DNA of 64,000 bases, from the NCBI RefSeq assembly GCF_002742335.1, contig NZ_MDGR01000007.1, positions 493,501-557,500 on the forward strand. The letters run 5' to 3'. Below are positions 55,154-63,714 of the stretch, piece by piece. The translations under genes were made by a program, and so were the position numbers. The notes under the pieces were generated by a model, which searched no databases, was not told the DNA's origin, and saw only the letters and a program-made list of their open reading frames with translations. Positions within the stretch are counted from its first letter, which is position 1. Each line of letters starts with the position of its first letter. The DNA comes from Reichenbachiella sp. 5M10. GTDB taxonomy: Bacteria; Bacteroidota; Bacteroidia; Cytophagales; Cyclobacteriaceae.

Positions 55154-55170
55154 AACACTGGTTTTCAAGG

Positions 55171-55197
55171 CTGTGAGACTCCGTTCTCTCAGTTTTG
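55171..55197 (+). terminator. Possible terminator before PUL-2 GH3
   Basis: CTGTGAGA and TCTCTCAG pair with one T-T mismatch across a 6-base loop, followed by four T. It lies 17 bases after the FG-GAP gene stop and upstream of a separate promoter element. Confidence 0.45.
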
Positions 55198-55254
55198 AAA
55201 CATATACCCTACCATTCTGAAAGATTTTTGGGTTTCGTGATTTCGGTCAAAAGC

Positions 55255-55262
55255 TAGTTTTG
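55255..55262 (+). promoter_or_regulatory. Predicted -7 promoter element for GH3/gntK-gnd/gntP genes
   Basis: TAGTTTTG matches TAnnTTTG and lies 22 bases before the GH3 ATG. The -33 region is weak (a TTTG at 55227 is 24 bases away). Together with the preceding hairpin it suggests that the catabolic genes can be transcribed separately. Confidence 0.45.
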
Positions 55263-55284
55263 TCAAAATCTCAAAGCATAGCAG

Positions 55285-57540
55285 ATGAAACGAAAGATGA
55301 TGAACATCCTGCTTCCCCTCATGGTGGTCGGCGGATTGGTAGTACTGGGTTGGAAAAGCCCAACCAGCGAGAGCTCAGAAGTCGAACAGCGAATTGAGGC
55401 GTTGATTGCTACGATGAGCATCGATGAGAAAATTGGTCAGCTCAATCAGCGGGGAACGTCTTCTCGAGAAAATGGTATCTCGGACGAATTGAAAGAGATG
55501 GTACGTAGAGGACAAGTAGGTTCCTTCCTCAACGTGCAAAGCCAAGAATCGATAGTAGAGCTACAGCGCATCGCTGTAGAGGAGAGCCCTCATGGTATTC
55601 CGCTCATTTTTGCTCGTGATGTGATCCATGGTTTCAAGACTATTTTTCCGATCCCTTTGGGGCAAGCAGCCAGTTGGAACCCTGAGCTCGTGGAGCGAGG
55701 AGCTCGTGTTGCTGCGATTGAGGCATCTTCGATGGGGATTCGATGGACTTTTGCTCCGATGATTGATATTGCTCGTGACCCGAGATGGGGACGTATTGCA
55801 GAATCATCCGGAGAGGACCCATATTTGAGTGGGGTGATGGGGGCTGCTGCCGTTCGGGGTTTTCAAGGAGATTTGTCCCAGCCCAACACCCTAGCAGCTT
55901 GCGCCAAACACTTCATCGGCTATGGAGCTGCGGAGGGTGGTCGAGACTACAATACGGCGGTGATTAGTGATCCTCTTTTGCACAATGTGTACTTGAAGCC
56001 TTTTAGAGCAGCTGCTGATGCAGGTGTAGCGAGTTTCATGAGTTCGTTCAACGAGGTGAACGGTGTGCCTGCCTCGGGCAACGAATATGTCTTGCGCGAA
56101 ATTTTGCGTGATGATTGGGGGTTTGATGGCATAGTGGTCAGCGATTGGAACAGTGTCACCGAGATGATCACCCACGGATATAGTGAGAATGAAAAGGAGG
56201 CCGCTTATAGTGCCGCGCAGGCGGGAGTAGACATGGAGATGACCAGTCAGGCCTATGCTCACCACATGAAGGGGTTGATCGCCGAGGGACGACTCTCGAT
56301 GGAGCAGCTCGATGAAAAAGTAAAGAATATATTGAGGGTCAAGAGTAGACTGGGACTATTTGAGGAGCCCTATTTTGATGTGGAACAGGACGTCCTCTAC
56401 GCAGAGGAGCATTTGGCGTCTGCCAAAAAAATGGCGCAGCAGAGCATGGTCCTACTCAAAAACAATGGTGTGCTGCCTTTGTCACCAACCAAAGTTGCAG
56501 TATTGGGACCACTGGCTCATGCACCGAGGGAGCAATTGGGTACATGGATATTCGATGGAGATGAGAGCCACTCGGTGACACCATGGTCGAGTATCCAAGA
56601 GGAGTTTGGTGATCAAGCCTCGTTTGTGTCTGGCCTCAGTTATAGTAGAGATCAATCTACTGAGGGGTTCAAAGCAGCCATCAAGGCTGCCAAGGGATCG
56701 GACGTGGTCTTGTTTTTTGCAGGAGAGGAGGCAATTTTGTCGGGCGAAGCACATAGTCGTGCAGATATCAATCTCCCTGGTGCACAGGAGCAGTTGATTC
56801 GAGAGATAGCCAAGACAGGCAAGCCGATTGTGTTGGTGGTTTTGGCCGGTAGGCCCATCACCCTCAGCCACATCATCGACGAGGTAGACGCTGTACTTGT
56901 CGCGTGGCATCCTGGCACCATGGCAGGGCCAGCTGTCGTAGACATACTGACTGGCAAGGTTTCCCCAAGTGGTCGTTTGCCTGTGTCTTGGCCCAAGTCT
57001 GTGGGACAGATACCGATCTATTACAACCACAAGAAAACCGGGAGGCCTGCGAGTGAGGAGAGTTTTGTACATATTGATGATATTCCATTGCATGCATGGC
57101 AGAGCTCACTCGGCAATACATCTCATTATTTGGATGAGGGGTTTCGTCCGATGTACCCTTTTGGTTATGGGTTGACCTATAGTCAATTTGAGTATTCGAA
57201 GCTGCGTATCTCCAATGACTTGTCCAAGGAAAGGGACAGTTTGATTGTCTCAGCGAGAATCCAAAACATAGGGAAAGTTCAAGCCACGGAAGTGGTGCAA
57301 TTTTATGTGCAGGATAGTTTTGGTAGCCTGACTCGTCCAGTACGTGAGCTTAAGGGATTTCAACGATTGGAACTACTACCCAATGAGGTCACGGAGGTAA
57401 GGTTTATCTTGACTAAAAACGATTTGGCATTTTATACGGCTGATCAGGAGTGGGTCGCCGAACCAGGCGGATTTAGAATCTGGGTGGGACAAAATGCAGA
57501 AGAAGGATTAGAGGGGAGTTTTGAGCTGCGGGATGAATAG
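55285..57540 (+). CDS. bglX: BglX-type GH3 beta-glucosidase, PUL-2
   Basis: A 751-residue exported beta-glucosidase with a hydrophobic N-terminal signal and no lipobox, so probably periplasmic. GH3 features: IPLIFARDVIHGFKTIFPIPLG, RWTFAPMIDIARDPRWGRIAESSGEDPYL, CAKHFIGYGAAEGGRDYN, and the nucleophile motif IVVSDWNS with Asp287. The C-domain has FAGEEAILSGEAHSRADINLPG, and the FnIII-like tail includes YPFGYGLTYSQFEYS. It removes beta-linked glucose from non-reducing ends. It differs clearly from the PUL-1 GH3. Its stop codon overlaps the start of the gluconokinase-dehydrogenase fusion, so the two are translationally coupled. Confidence 0.95.
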   Translation: MKRKMMNILLPLMVVGGLVVLGWKSPTSESSEVEQRIEALIATMSIDEKIGQLNQRGTSSRENGISDELKEMVRRGQVGSFLNVQSQESIVELQRIAVEESPHGIPLIFARDVIHGFKTIFPIPLGQAASWNPELVERGARVAAIEASSMGIRWTFAPMIDIARDPRWGRIAESSGEDPYLSGVMGAAAVRGFQGDLSQPNTLAACAKHFIGYGAAEGGRDYNTAVISDPLLHNVYLKPFRAAADAGVASFMSSFNEVNGVPASGNEYVLREILRDDWGFDGIVVSDWNSVTEMITHGYSENEKEAAYSAAQAGVDMEMTSQAYAHHMKGLIAEGRLSMEQLDEKVKNILRVKSRLGLFEEPYFDVEQDVLYAEEHLASAKKMAQQSMVLLKNNGVLPLSPTKVAVLGPLAHAPREQLGTWIFDGDESHSVTPWSSIQEEFGDQASFVSGLSYSRDQSTEGFKAAIKAAKGSDVVLFFAGEEAILSGEAHSRADINLPGAQEQLIREIAKTGKPIVLVVLAGRPITLSHIIDEVDAVLVAWHPGTMAGPAVVDILTGKVSPSGRLPVSWPKSVGQIPIYYNHKKTGRPASEESFVHIDDIPLHAWQSSLGNTSHYLDEGFRPMYPFGYGLTYSQFEYSKLRISNDLSKERDSLIVSARIQNIGKVQATEVVQFYVQDSFGSLTRPVRELKGFQRLELLPNEVTEVRFILTKNDLAFYTADQEWVAEPGGFRIWVGQNAEEGLEGSFELRDE

Positions 57541-59464
57541 GGCGACCGCATATAGAGAGATCATCGTGGTGTTGGGTGTGAGTGGCTCTGGCAAGAGTAC
57601 CATTGGCGCTATGCTAGCGAAGCATATGCAGGTTCCGTTTGACGATGCGGATGATTTTCATCCAATTGTCAACAAGGAAAAAATGGCAGCAGGTCAACCA
57701 CTCAATGATGAGGATAGAACCCCATGGTTGGAAACCTTGGCTTATCATATCGCTGACCGTTCGAGGCAGGGTGGTGGTGTATTGGCTTGCTCTGCCCTCA
57801 AGGAAAAGTACCGGAAGGCATTGGTTAGGTATTGCTCCTCGCCAGTTCGTTGGGTGCATTTGGATGGTTCGAGAGAGCTGCTGGAGGAGCGTCTGAGCGA
57901 TAGGCAAGGACACTTCTTTAAGCCACATTTGTTGGACTCCCAGTTGGACACCTTAGAGCCACCTACCTATGGTTGGCGATTGGACATCAAAGAAAAACCT
58001 GAAGCGATTGTTTCGCAAATCATAGAATTAATGAAAATGGAAAAAGCAGATTTTGGTTTAGTAGGATTGGGAGTGATGGGCAAGAGCCTTGTACTCAATT
58101 TGGCGAGTCGTGGTATCGCTGTGTCAGCATACAATAAGCCTAGGACTGGAGAAGAGCGAGTGGCCAAGGAATTTGCCGCGGCACATGCCGATAGGGATAA
58201 CCTACAGGTTTATGATGATTTACCCCAATTTTTGGAATCACTACACTCCCCCAAGAAGATTATGCTGATGGTCAGTGCAGGCCCTGCCGTAGACGCGGTT
58301 CTCGATGAGCTGATCCCTCAACTTGAGCCTGGAGATATTGTCATCGATGGGGGCAACTCTCACTACTATGACACCAAGCGGAGAGTTAATTTTTTGCGTG
58401 AGCACGGAATCCATTTTGTAGGATGTGGTGTGTCTGGAGGAGAAGAGGGGGCTCTAAAGGGGCCATCGATCATGCCAGGAGGGAATCTAGACGCCTATTC
58501 GGCGATAGCCAAATACCTAGAAGCCATTGCCGCGACGGACAAAAATGGCAGAGCTTGTTGTACCTACATAGGAGAGGAAGGCTCGGGCCATTTTGTCAAG
58601 ATGGTACACAATGGAATCGAGTATGCAGAGATGCAGCTGATCGCTGAGGCGTACCTATTGTTGCGAGAACGTGCCGCGATGACTATCGAGGAGATAGCTG
58701 CGTTGTTTAGCGAGTGGAACCAGGGAGAGTTGCAGAGCTATTTGTTGGAAATCTCGGCAGAGCTCCTTCCTTTCAAGGAAGGAGACGACTATTTGGTGGA
58801 TCTGATTTATGATGCCGCCCAACAGAAAGGAACGGGAGGGTGGTCTACCACTGCGGCTTTGGACGTGGGAGTGCCTTTCAGTACGGTGTCTGAATCTGTG
58901 ATGGCTCGACACTTGTCTGCACTGAAACCGCTTCGCGTCATTGCTGCTGCCAAATATGGTAGAGTGTGTGTGCCTGACGATGTAGATCGAACAAGCCTAG
59001 TGGAGTCTTTGCGACATGCCTATGCATCTGCCCGGGTGGTCAATCATGCCATAGGTTTCGAGATGATCCGAAGGACATCAGATCAATATGCCTGGCAGAT
59101 CAATCTCTCAGAGTTGGCACGTATATGGACCAACGGGTGTATAATACGGTCTGGACTCATGGAGGATCTTGTATCAGCTTTTGAGAAATTCCCAGATACT
59201 CATTTGTTGTTGATAGATACCTATGTGGAGCTGCTGAAGGCCAAGAGACAAGGCTTATCCAGCACGGTAGCGAAGGGGATTGAGGCAGGACTATCTTTGC
59301 CTGTATTTTCAGCATCTGTCAATTACCTCAACGGCTTTACTGCTGAGCAATCTTCTGCCAATATTATTCAAGCACAGCGCGACTATTTTGGTGCACACAC
59401 GTATCGTCGCAAAGACAAGTCCTTGGATCAGATTTTTCATACCGACTGGACAAAACACTCATAG
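57533..59464 (+). CDS. Gluconokinase / 6-phosphogluconate dehydrogenase fusion protein
   Basis: One uninterrupted frame encodes two consecutive enzymes of gluconate catabolism. Residues 1 to about 165 are a GntK-type gluconokinase: P-loop GVSGSGKS (15-22), DADDFHPIVNKEKMAAGQPLNDEDRTPW, and ACSALKEKYRKAL. Residues from about 171 to 643 are a complete 6-phosphogluconate dehydrogenase: NADP fold GLVGLGVMGKSLVLNLASRG, GGNSHYYDTKRR, GCGVSGGEEGALKGPSIMPGG, GHFVKMVHNGIEYAEMQ with the catalytic Lys, and C-terminal AQRDYFGAHTYRR. The product would turn gluconate into ribulose-5-phosphate, CO2 and NADPH. The ATG at 57533 overlaps the GH3 stop; TTG 57521 is an alternative. An internal ATG at 58037 could yield free dehydrogenase. 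Confidence 0.95.
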   Translation: MNRATAYREIIVVLGVSGSGKSTIGAMLAKHMQVPFDDADDFHPIVNKEKMAAGQPLNDEDRTPWLETLAYHIADRSRQGGGVLACSALKEKYRKALVRYCSSPVRWVHLDGSRELLEERLSDRQGHFFKPHLLDSQLDTLEPPTYGWRLDIKEKPEAIVSQIIELMKMEKADFGLVGLGVMGKSLVLNLASRGIAVSAYNKPRTGEERVAKEFAAAHADRDNLQVYDDLPQFLESLHSPKKIMLMVSAGPAVDAVLDELIPQLEPGDIVIDGGNSHYYDTKRRVNFLREHGIHFVGCGVSGGEEGALKGPSIMPGGNLDAYSAIAKYLEAIAATDKNGRACCTYIGEEGSGHFVKMVHNGIEYAEMQLIAEAYLLLRERAAMTIEEIAALFSEWNQGELQSYLLEISAELLPFKEGDDYLVDLIYDAAQQKGTGGWSTTAALDVGVPFSTVSESVMARHLSALKPLRVIAAAKYGRVCVPDDVDRTSLVESLRHAYASARVVNHAIGFEMIRRTSDQYAWQINLSELARIWTNGCIIRSGLMEDLVSAFEKFPDTHLLLIDTYVELLKAKRQGLSSTVAKGIEAGLSLPVFSASVNYLNGFTAEQSSANIIQAQRDYFGAHTYRRKDKSLDQIFHTDWTKHS

Positions 59465-60802
59465 ATGGACTGGCAATTATTGATCGCAGTGGTCTTTGGG
59501 GTGGTCGTTTTACTCTCATTGATCCTCAGACTCAAAGTGCATCCTTTCTTAGCTCTATTGATTGCAAGCATCGTCGTGGGGATAGGAGCTGGGTTAGCGC
59601 CTGATTTGCTATTTGAGCATTTGGTTTCTGGTATTGGAGGGACATTAGGTTTCGTAGCGACGATTGTAGGCTTGGGAGCGATCATGGGAGCGATTCTGGA
59701 GAAGTCCGGAGGTGCAGCCAGTTTGGCCTCTTGGATGATCAGCCGCTCTGGAGAGGACAAAGCCCCGTGGGCACTGATGCTTGCGGGATTTTTCGTAGCG
59801 ATACCGGTGTTTTTTGATGTAGCTTTTATCATCCTATTGCCTATGGCGATAGCTATCAAGAACAAAACGCAGAAACCCTTATTGCTTTACGCCATGCCTT
59901 TACTCGCTGGCTTGGCTATTACACACGCGTTTATTCCTCCTACACCAGGGCCAGTTGCGGTGGCAGATATTTTGGGAGCAGATATCGGATGGGTAATACT
60001 CTTCGGAGCGATCGTGGGGTTGCCTGTGGCCGTAGTGAGTGGTCCGATCTTAGCCCAGTATGTATCTAGGTATGTACGATCGCCAGAGGTTCAGCACCCT
60101 TCCAGTCTCAGTCATGAATACGTCTCCCCACAGTCAGTACTGCTTATTATTCTCTTTCCGATTACACTAGTGATTGCTCAGACGATCGTCAAAAGTAGTC
60201 CAACACTCGGTCAACATATACCAGGTTATTTAGCTGATATGATCATTGTAGTGGGGCATCCTTTCTCAGCCTTGATACTTGCCAATCTATTGGCTTGGTA
60301 TTTCCTTGGGATTAGAAAGGGCTTTACTCGGGGGCAGTTATTGGATGTCTCTTCGGATTCGTTTCGACAAGCAGGAGCCATCATACTTTTGACAGGAGCA
60401 GGAGGAGGGTTCAAGCAGATCTTGATAGAGACGGGCGCAGGGACGATGATTGCTGATAGTTTAGGAGGCTCTTCCTTGCCTCCAGTATTGTTTTGTTTTG
60501 TCGTAGCGACTATAGTGCGAGTAGTACAAGGTTCATCCACAGTAGCAATGGTGACTGCTGCAGGTTTTACAGCGCCGTTGATCCCTTTGTTTGGGGTTAG
60601 TGAGTTGGAAAAGGCCGTTTTGGTGATTGCCATTGCATCTGGAGCGTCTATGACCTCTCATGTCAATGATAGTGGCTTTTGGTTGGTACAGCAGTATTTG
60701 GGACTTACCGAGAAACAAACCTTTCAGACTTGGACGCTGATGACAACCATCATAGGGCTCACTGGGTTCATTGTATGTTGTGGGTTGATGTGGTTGCTTT
60801 GA
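59465..60802 (+). CDS. GntP-family gluconate:H+ symporter
   Basis: A 445-residue inner-membrane permease with about 12 hydrophobic segments. Family features: a GxGxxLGAIMGAILEKSGGAASLASWM-type stretch (AIMGAILEKSGGA near residue 75), HAFIPPTPGPVAVADILGAD, FKQILIETGAG, RVVQGSSTVAMVTAAG and HVNDSGFWLVQQY. GntP transporters import gluconate and related aldonates. The ATG directly follows the fusion gene stop codon, so uptake, kinase and dehydrogenase are co-expressed. Substrate identity as gluconate is well supported by this neighbour. Confidence 0.93.
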   Translation: MDWQLLIAVVFGVVVLLSLILRLKVHPFLALLIASIVVGIGAGLAPDLLFEHLVSGIGGTLGFVATIVGLGAIMGAILEKSGGAASLASWMISRSGEDKAPWALMLAGFFVAIPVFFDVAFIILLPMAIAIKNKTQKPLLLYAMPLLAGLAITHAFIPPTPGPVAVADILGADIGWVILFGAIVGLPVAVVSGPILAQYVSRYVRSPEVQHPSSLSHEYVSPQSVLLIILFPITLVIAQTIVKSSPTLGQHIPGYLADMIIVVGHPFSALILANLLAWYFLGIRKGFTRGQLLDVSSDSFRQAGAIILLTGAGGGFKQILIETGAGTMIADSLGGSSLPPVLFCFVVATIVRVVQGSSTVAMVTAAGFTAPLIPLFGVSELEKAVLVIAIASGASMTSHVNDSGFWLVQQYLGLTEKQTFQTWTLMTTIIGLTGFIVCCGLMWLL

Positions 60803-60847
60803 TTACAATATCGCAAGTGTATTGAATGTGTGAGACTTGCAGGACAT

Positions 60848-61939
60848 TCAGGTGAAGAGCTCCACCTTTTTGTGTTTTTTCATGAACTTGTATAATAGAG
60901 GTAAAGAAAACATCAGTAATCCCAAACAGAGAACTAGTGATGGGTTTGTAAAGAAGGAGCGAAACGAGTAAATACACATAATTAGAAAGGTTGAGAAGGG
61001 GAGTGAGCAGGCCATCACGGAGATAGCAAAATCAATGTCGAAAGTAGGACGAGGTTGTTTATCCGTTTTTTCGAGACTATTGACGGTACTCATGTGTGCA
61101 AATGGCCAAAAACTACAAGAGCTCTGAGGGAAAACCAACAGCAATAGTGCCAGAGCAGGGCTCAGCGAGGGAAAGAGTAAAAGGACTAAGCTTGACAGGA
61201 TGAAGGTCAATCCTGCTCTCCAAAATAGGATATTAGTAATGTGTTTGAGGTCTTTCCATTTGATTTTGGCAGACATGCCGATGAATAGTAAAACCAAGGG
61301 AGTCATGATGCTGCTTACTCTCATTACGGAGCTATCGATGAACGAGGGTAGTGAGTTGATGCTCATCCCGAAGCTGAGAAGAATAAGCGCCGCGATGATC
61401 ACCATATTGATGGGTTCATTGACTAAGGCGATGAATAAGCTTTTCAACTTGCTCGAAGAGGAGATTTTTGTTGTTGTGATTGACCTACTGTGGTACCAGC
61501 GCATGGCTAGGATATAAAGCATGATCAAGACAAAGACTTTGTTTCCTACATCTGCTAAGGCAGCTAAAGCCAAGCTGTCATCTCCCGAATAGACCATAAT
61601 GAATGGAAAACAGGATAGACCGGGTGCTAGAGAAGGCAAGAGCATCATTAAGGTTCTAGATCTACTCTCGTTACCTGATGGGATGATGGATTTGGATAGG
61701 TATTTGGTAGCTATGAACATCAAAAGGTTGAATGCTAAAGCGATGATAGGAAAGATAAGCAAAGTAGCGTCTAGCTCAATTTTGAGTAGTGCTACAAAAA
61801 TAGTCGCAGGAAGAGCAACGTTTAGTATGATGACTTTTATTCCACTGAGACTCTCTTTGGACTGAAGTTTTTTTTGTAAGAAATAACCCAAGCTGATAAG
61901 CAATATCAGTTCTATTGTTTTTTGTAGAGCAAAATTCAT
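60848..61939 (-). CDS. AEC (auxin efflux carrier) family transporter
   Basis: A 363-residue inner-membrane protein with about ten hydrophobic segments. The N-terminal half has the family pattern ISLGYFLQKKLQSKESLSGIKVIILNVALPATIF, and the second half begins after a charged loop (STTTKISSSSKLKSLFIALVNEP), with FIGMSAKIKWKDLKHI and FPQSSCSFWPFAHM. Bacterial members move organic acids, amino acids or auxin-like compounds; the direction and substrate cannot be told here. It converges with the gntP gene and lies 144 bases downstream of the Tat aminotransferase on the same strand. An inverted repeat GAGTTCA-N7-TGAACTC (61973-61993) lies in that gap. Confidence 0.85.
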   Translation of the reverse strand: MNFALQKTIELILLISLGYFLQKKLQSKESLSGIKVIILNVALPATIFVALLKIELDATLLIFPIIALAFNLLMFIATKYLSKSIIPSGNESRSRTLMMLLPSLAPGLSCFPFIMVYSGDDSLALAALADVGNKVFVLIMLYILAMRWYHSRSITTTKISSSSKLKSLFIALVNEPINMVIIAALILLSFGMSINSLPSFIDSSVMRVSSIMTPLVLLFIGMSAKIKWKDLKHITNILFWRAGLTFILSSLVLLLFPSLSPALALLLLVFPQSSCSFWPFAHMSTVNSLEKTDKQPRPTFDIDFAISVMACSLPFSTFLIMCIYSFRSFFTNPSLVLCLGLLMFSLPLLYKFMKKHKKVELFT

Positions 61940-61972
61940 ATTTATCTCGATATATGTGCGACTAGGTGTTGA

Positions 61973-61993
61973 GAGTTCAATGTTTGTGAACTC
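61973..61993. repeat. Inverted repeat GAGTTCA-N7-TGAACTC upstream of AEC transporter gene
   Basis: Perfect 7-bp arms with a 7-base spacer, 34 bases upstream of the transporter start codon on the minus strand. On the plus strand it is followed by only four T, so it fits an operator as well as a terminator. Confidence 0.4.
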
Positions 61994-62083
61994 TTTTCAG
62001 TAAGTAGTTAAAAACCTTGTGGTTGGGGGAGAATGACGGCAAGACACTTTTTTGTGTTTTGTGCCTTGCCTGTAGTTTGTGGT

Positions 62084-63274
62084 TTAGACTAGTACTTGCT
62101 TGAGTGATTGGATAAAAATTTTCATCTCATCCATAGTGCCTATGCTCACTCTACACCATGTTTTGTCCATGATTTTGAAGGAACGAACGGCCACACCTGT
62201 GTTTATCATTTTTTCTAAAAAGACTTTGCCGTCCATCTCGATGGGGAAAATTACAAAACTAGTGGAGGAAGGGATGTATTTGTAACCTAGAGTGTCTAGC
62301 TCTTCGCATACATAGCTTCTTGCTTGTGCATTGAGTTTTCTTGATTCATTCTGAAATGCCACATCATCCATACTTGCTGACGCTGCAAAGATTGAGGTGT
62401 AGGAGATTCCCATGCCACCTCTAGTGATTTTGCTGATTTGAGAGATAATCTTATCGCTGGCAACTATATAGCCGACCCTTAGACCTGCCATTCCGTGTAT
62501 TTTGGAGAAAGTACGTGCGATGATTACGTTTTTCCCTTCATTGATCAACGAGACCATACTTTTTTGGGCTGCATCGTCCAAGAATCCTAAATATGCTTCA
62601 TCAATGAATACGGGTACTTTCTCAGATACTCTAGAGCAAAAATCCAATAATTCATTATGGTCTGTCATGCTCCCTGTTGGGTTGTTTGGGTTACAGATGT
62701 AAACGAGTTTAGTCTCTGAATCAATCGCTTTCTCCATAGCTTGAAGGTCATGTGACCAATCTTTTTTGAGAGGTATGGCTTTCCAGTTAGCACCTGTAGA
62801 TTGAGCAACTTGGATCAATGACATATAAGAAGGGTCTGCTGATACGACATTTCCTCCGTCCATGAATAAGACCATGGCCGTTTTCTCCAAAAGATCTGAT
62901 GAGCCAGGCCCCATCATGATTCTTTTCGGATCTACCCCTTCTTTTGCAGCGATTTTATTGATCAGATCAAACAGCTCGGTCCATGCGTAGCGATTGCCCA
63001 TGAAAGCCTTTTCTTGGACAGCTTGGATTGCTTTGGGCGAAGGACCATATGGGTTTTCATTTGCGTTGAGTTTTGCTTTTAGGGTATTGGCATCCGGAAA
63101 TACCTTCGGTACATATTCTTCAAAGAACGGACTATATAGCGCATTGCCTTTGGCGTTGAATCGAATGGGAGCTTTTGTCATCTCTGCCATTGTGAAATAT
63201 GGAGACACTGCCAATCCGCCAGCGGTTATCATTCCGGCCTTCAGCCAGTTTCTTCTATTAATTTTGGTTTCCAT
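62084..63274 (-). CDS. Tat-exported PLP-dependent aminotransferase, HisC-like
   Basis: A 396-residue fold-type I aminotransferase resembling histidinol-phosphate aminotransferase. Residues 1-30 are a twin-arginine signal (R7-R8-NWLKAG, then a hydrophobic stretch ending SPYFTMAE), so the enzyme is probably exported folded with its cofactor. Catalytic parts: LNANENPYGPSPKAI (68-83), GSSDLLEKTA, CNPNNPTGS (194-202), DEAYLGF (225-231), and PLP lysine K258 in TFSKIHGMAGLRVGY. Export argues against a role in cytosolic histidine synthesis; the substrate is unknown. It lies upstream of an AEC transporter and downstream of a small gene on the same strand. Confidence 0.9.
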   Translation of the reverse strand: METKINRRNWLKAGMITAGGLAVSPYFTMAEMTKAPIRFNAKGNALYSPFFEEYVPKVFPDANTLKAKLNANENPYGPSPKAIQAVQEKAFMGNRYAWTELFDLINKIAAKEGVDPKRIMMGPGSSDLLEKTAMVLFMDGGNVVSADPSYMSLIQVAQSTGANWKAIPLKKDWSHDLQAMEKAIDSETKLVYICNPNNPTGSMTDHNELLDFCSRVSEKVPVFIDEAYLGFLDDAAQKSMVSLINEGKNVIIARTFSKIHGMAGLRVGYIVASDKIISQISKITRGGMGISYTSIFAASASMDDVAFQNESRKLNAQARSYVCEELDTLGYKYIPSSTSFVIFPIEMDGKVFLEKMINTGVAVRSFKIMDKTWCRVSIGTMDEMKIFIQSLKQVLV

Positions 63275-63399
63275 TTTAATTTATGTTTTGTGAAACAGGG
63301 TTTGTATTGTGTTTAATGTGTTCGTTGCTTATCAGGGCAGGTAGATAGAATTTGAAAGGGTAGTTACAGCATAGTACGTTGAAAACTTAGTCGCACCAT

Positions 63400-63714
63400 T
63401 TACCGAAGTACCTGAGATGATCCACAGAGTGTGTTTTTCATTTCATCGAGACCATCGAGTGACATTTGAAACAGTATTTGGCCATCTTGATTCTGCCAAA
63501 GAGTTATGCTGCTGTGCTCTTCTGTGTTTTGCTCAAGAATAGAAATGAGTGTAGGTGTTTTTAAAGTAATGAGCGTTCCTGTGGTGTGTTCAATCTTTAA
63601 GCTGTACCAGTATTTTTCAGGGCTATACCCAAACATGATTTGTTTCTGTGCTACGGTATGATCGCAATTTATGACCAAAGTTGGCAATGGAATGTTTGGT
63701 AGAATCTTTCTCAT
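63400..63714 (-). CDS. Small protein of unknown function
   Basis: A 104-residue protein without a signal peptide or membrane segment. It contains a beta-rich pattern (YWYSLKIEHTTGTLITLKTPTLISILEQ and SSITLWQNQDGQILFQMSLDGL). I recognise no family. It lies 125 bases upstream of the Tat aminotransferase gene on the same strand and may be co-transcribed. Coding status rests on frame length and sensible composition, not on homology. Confidence 0.55.
   Translation of the reverse strand: MRKILPNIPLPTLVINCDHTVAQKQIMFGYSPEKYWYSLKIEHTTGTLITLKTPTLISILEQNTEEHSSITLWQNQDGQILFQMSLDGLDEMKNTLCGSSQVLR

Noticed and set aside
60813..60840. GCAAGT...ACTTGC inverted repeat between gntP and AEC genes
   Set aside because: Only 6 bp with a 16-base loop and no T-run; too weak to call a terminator.
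62038..62070. GGCAAG...CTTGCC hairpin after the Tat aminotransferase
   Set aside because: Stem is interrupted by a mismatch and is not followed by a T-run on the minus strand.
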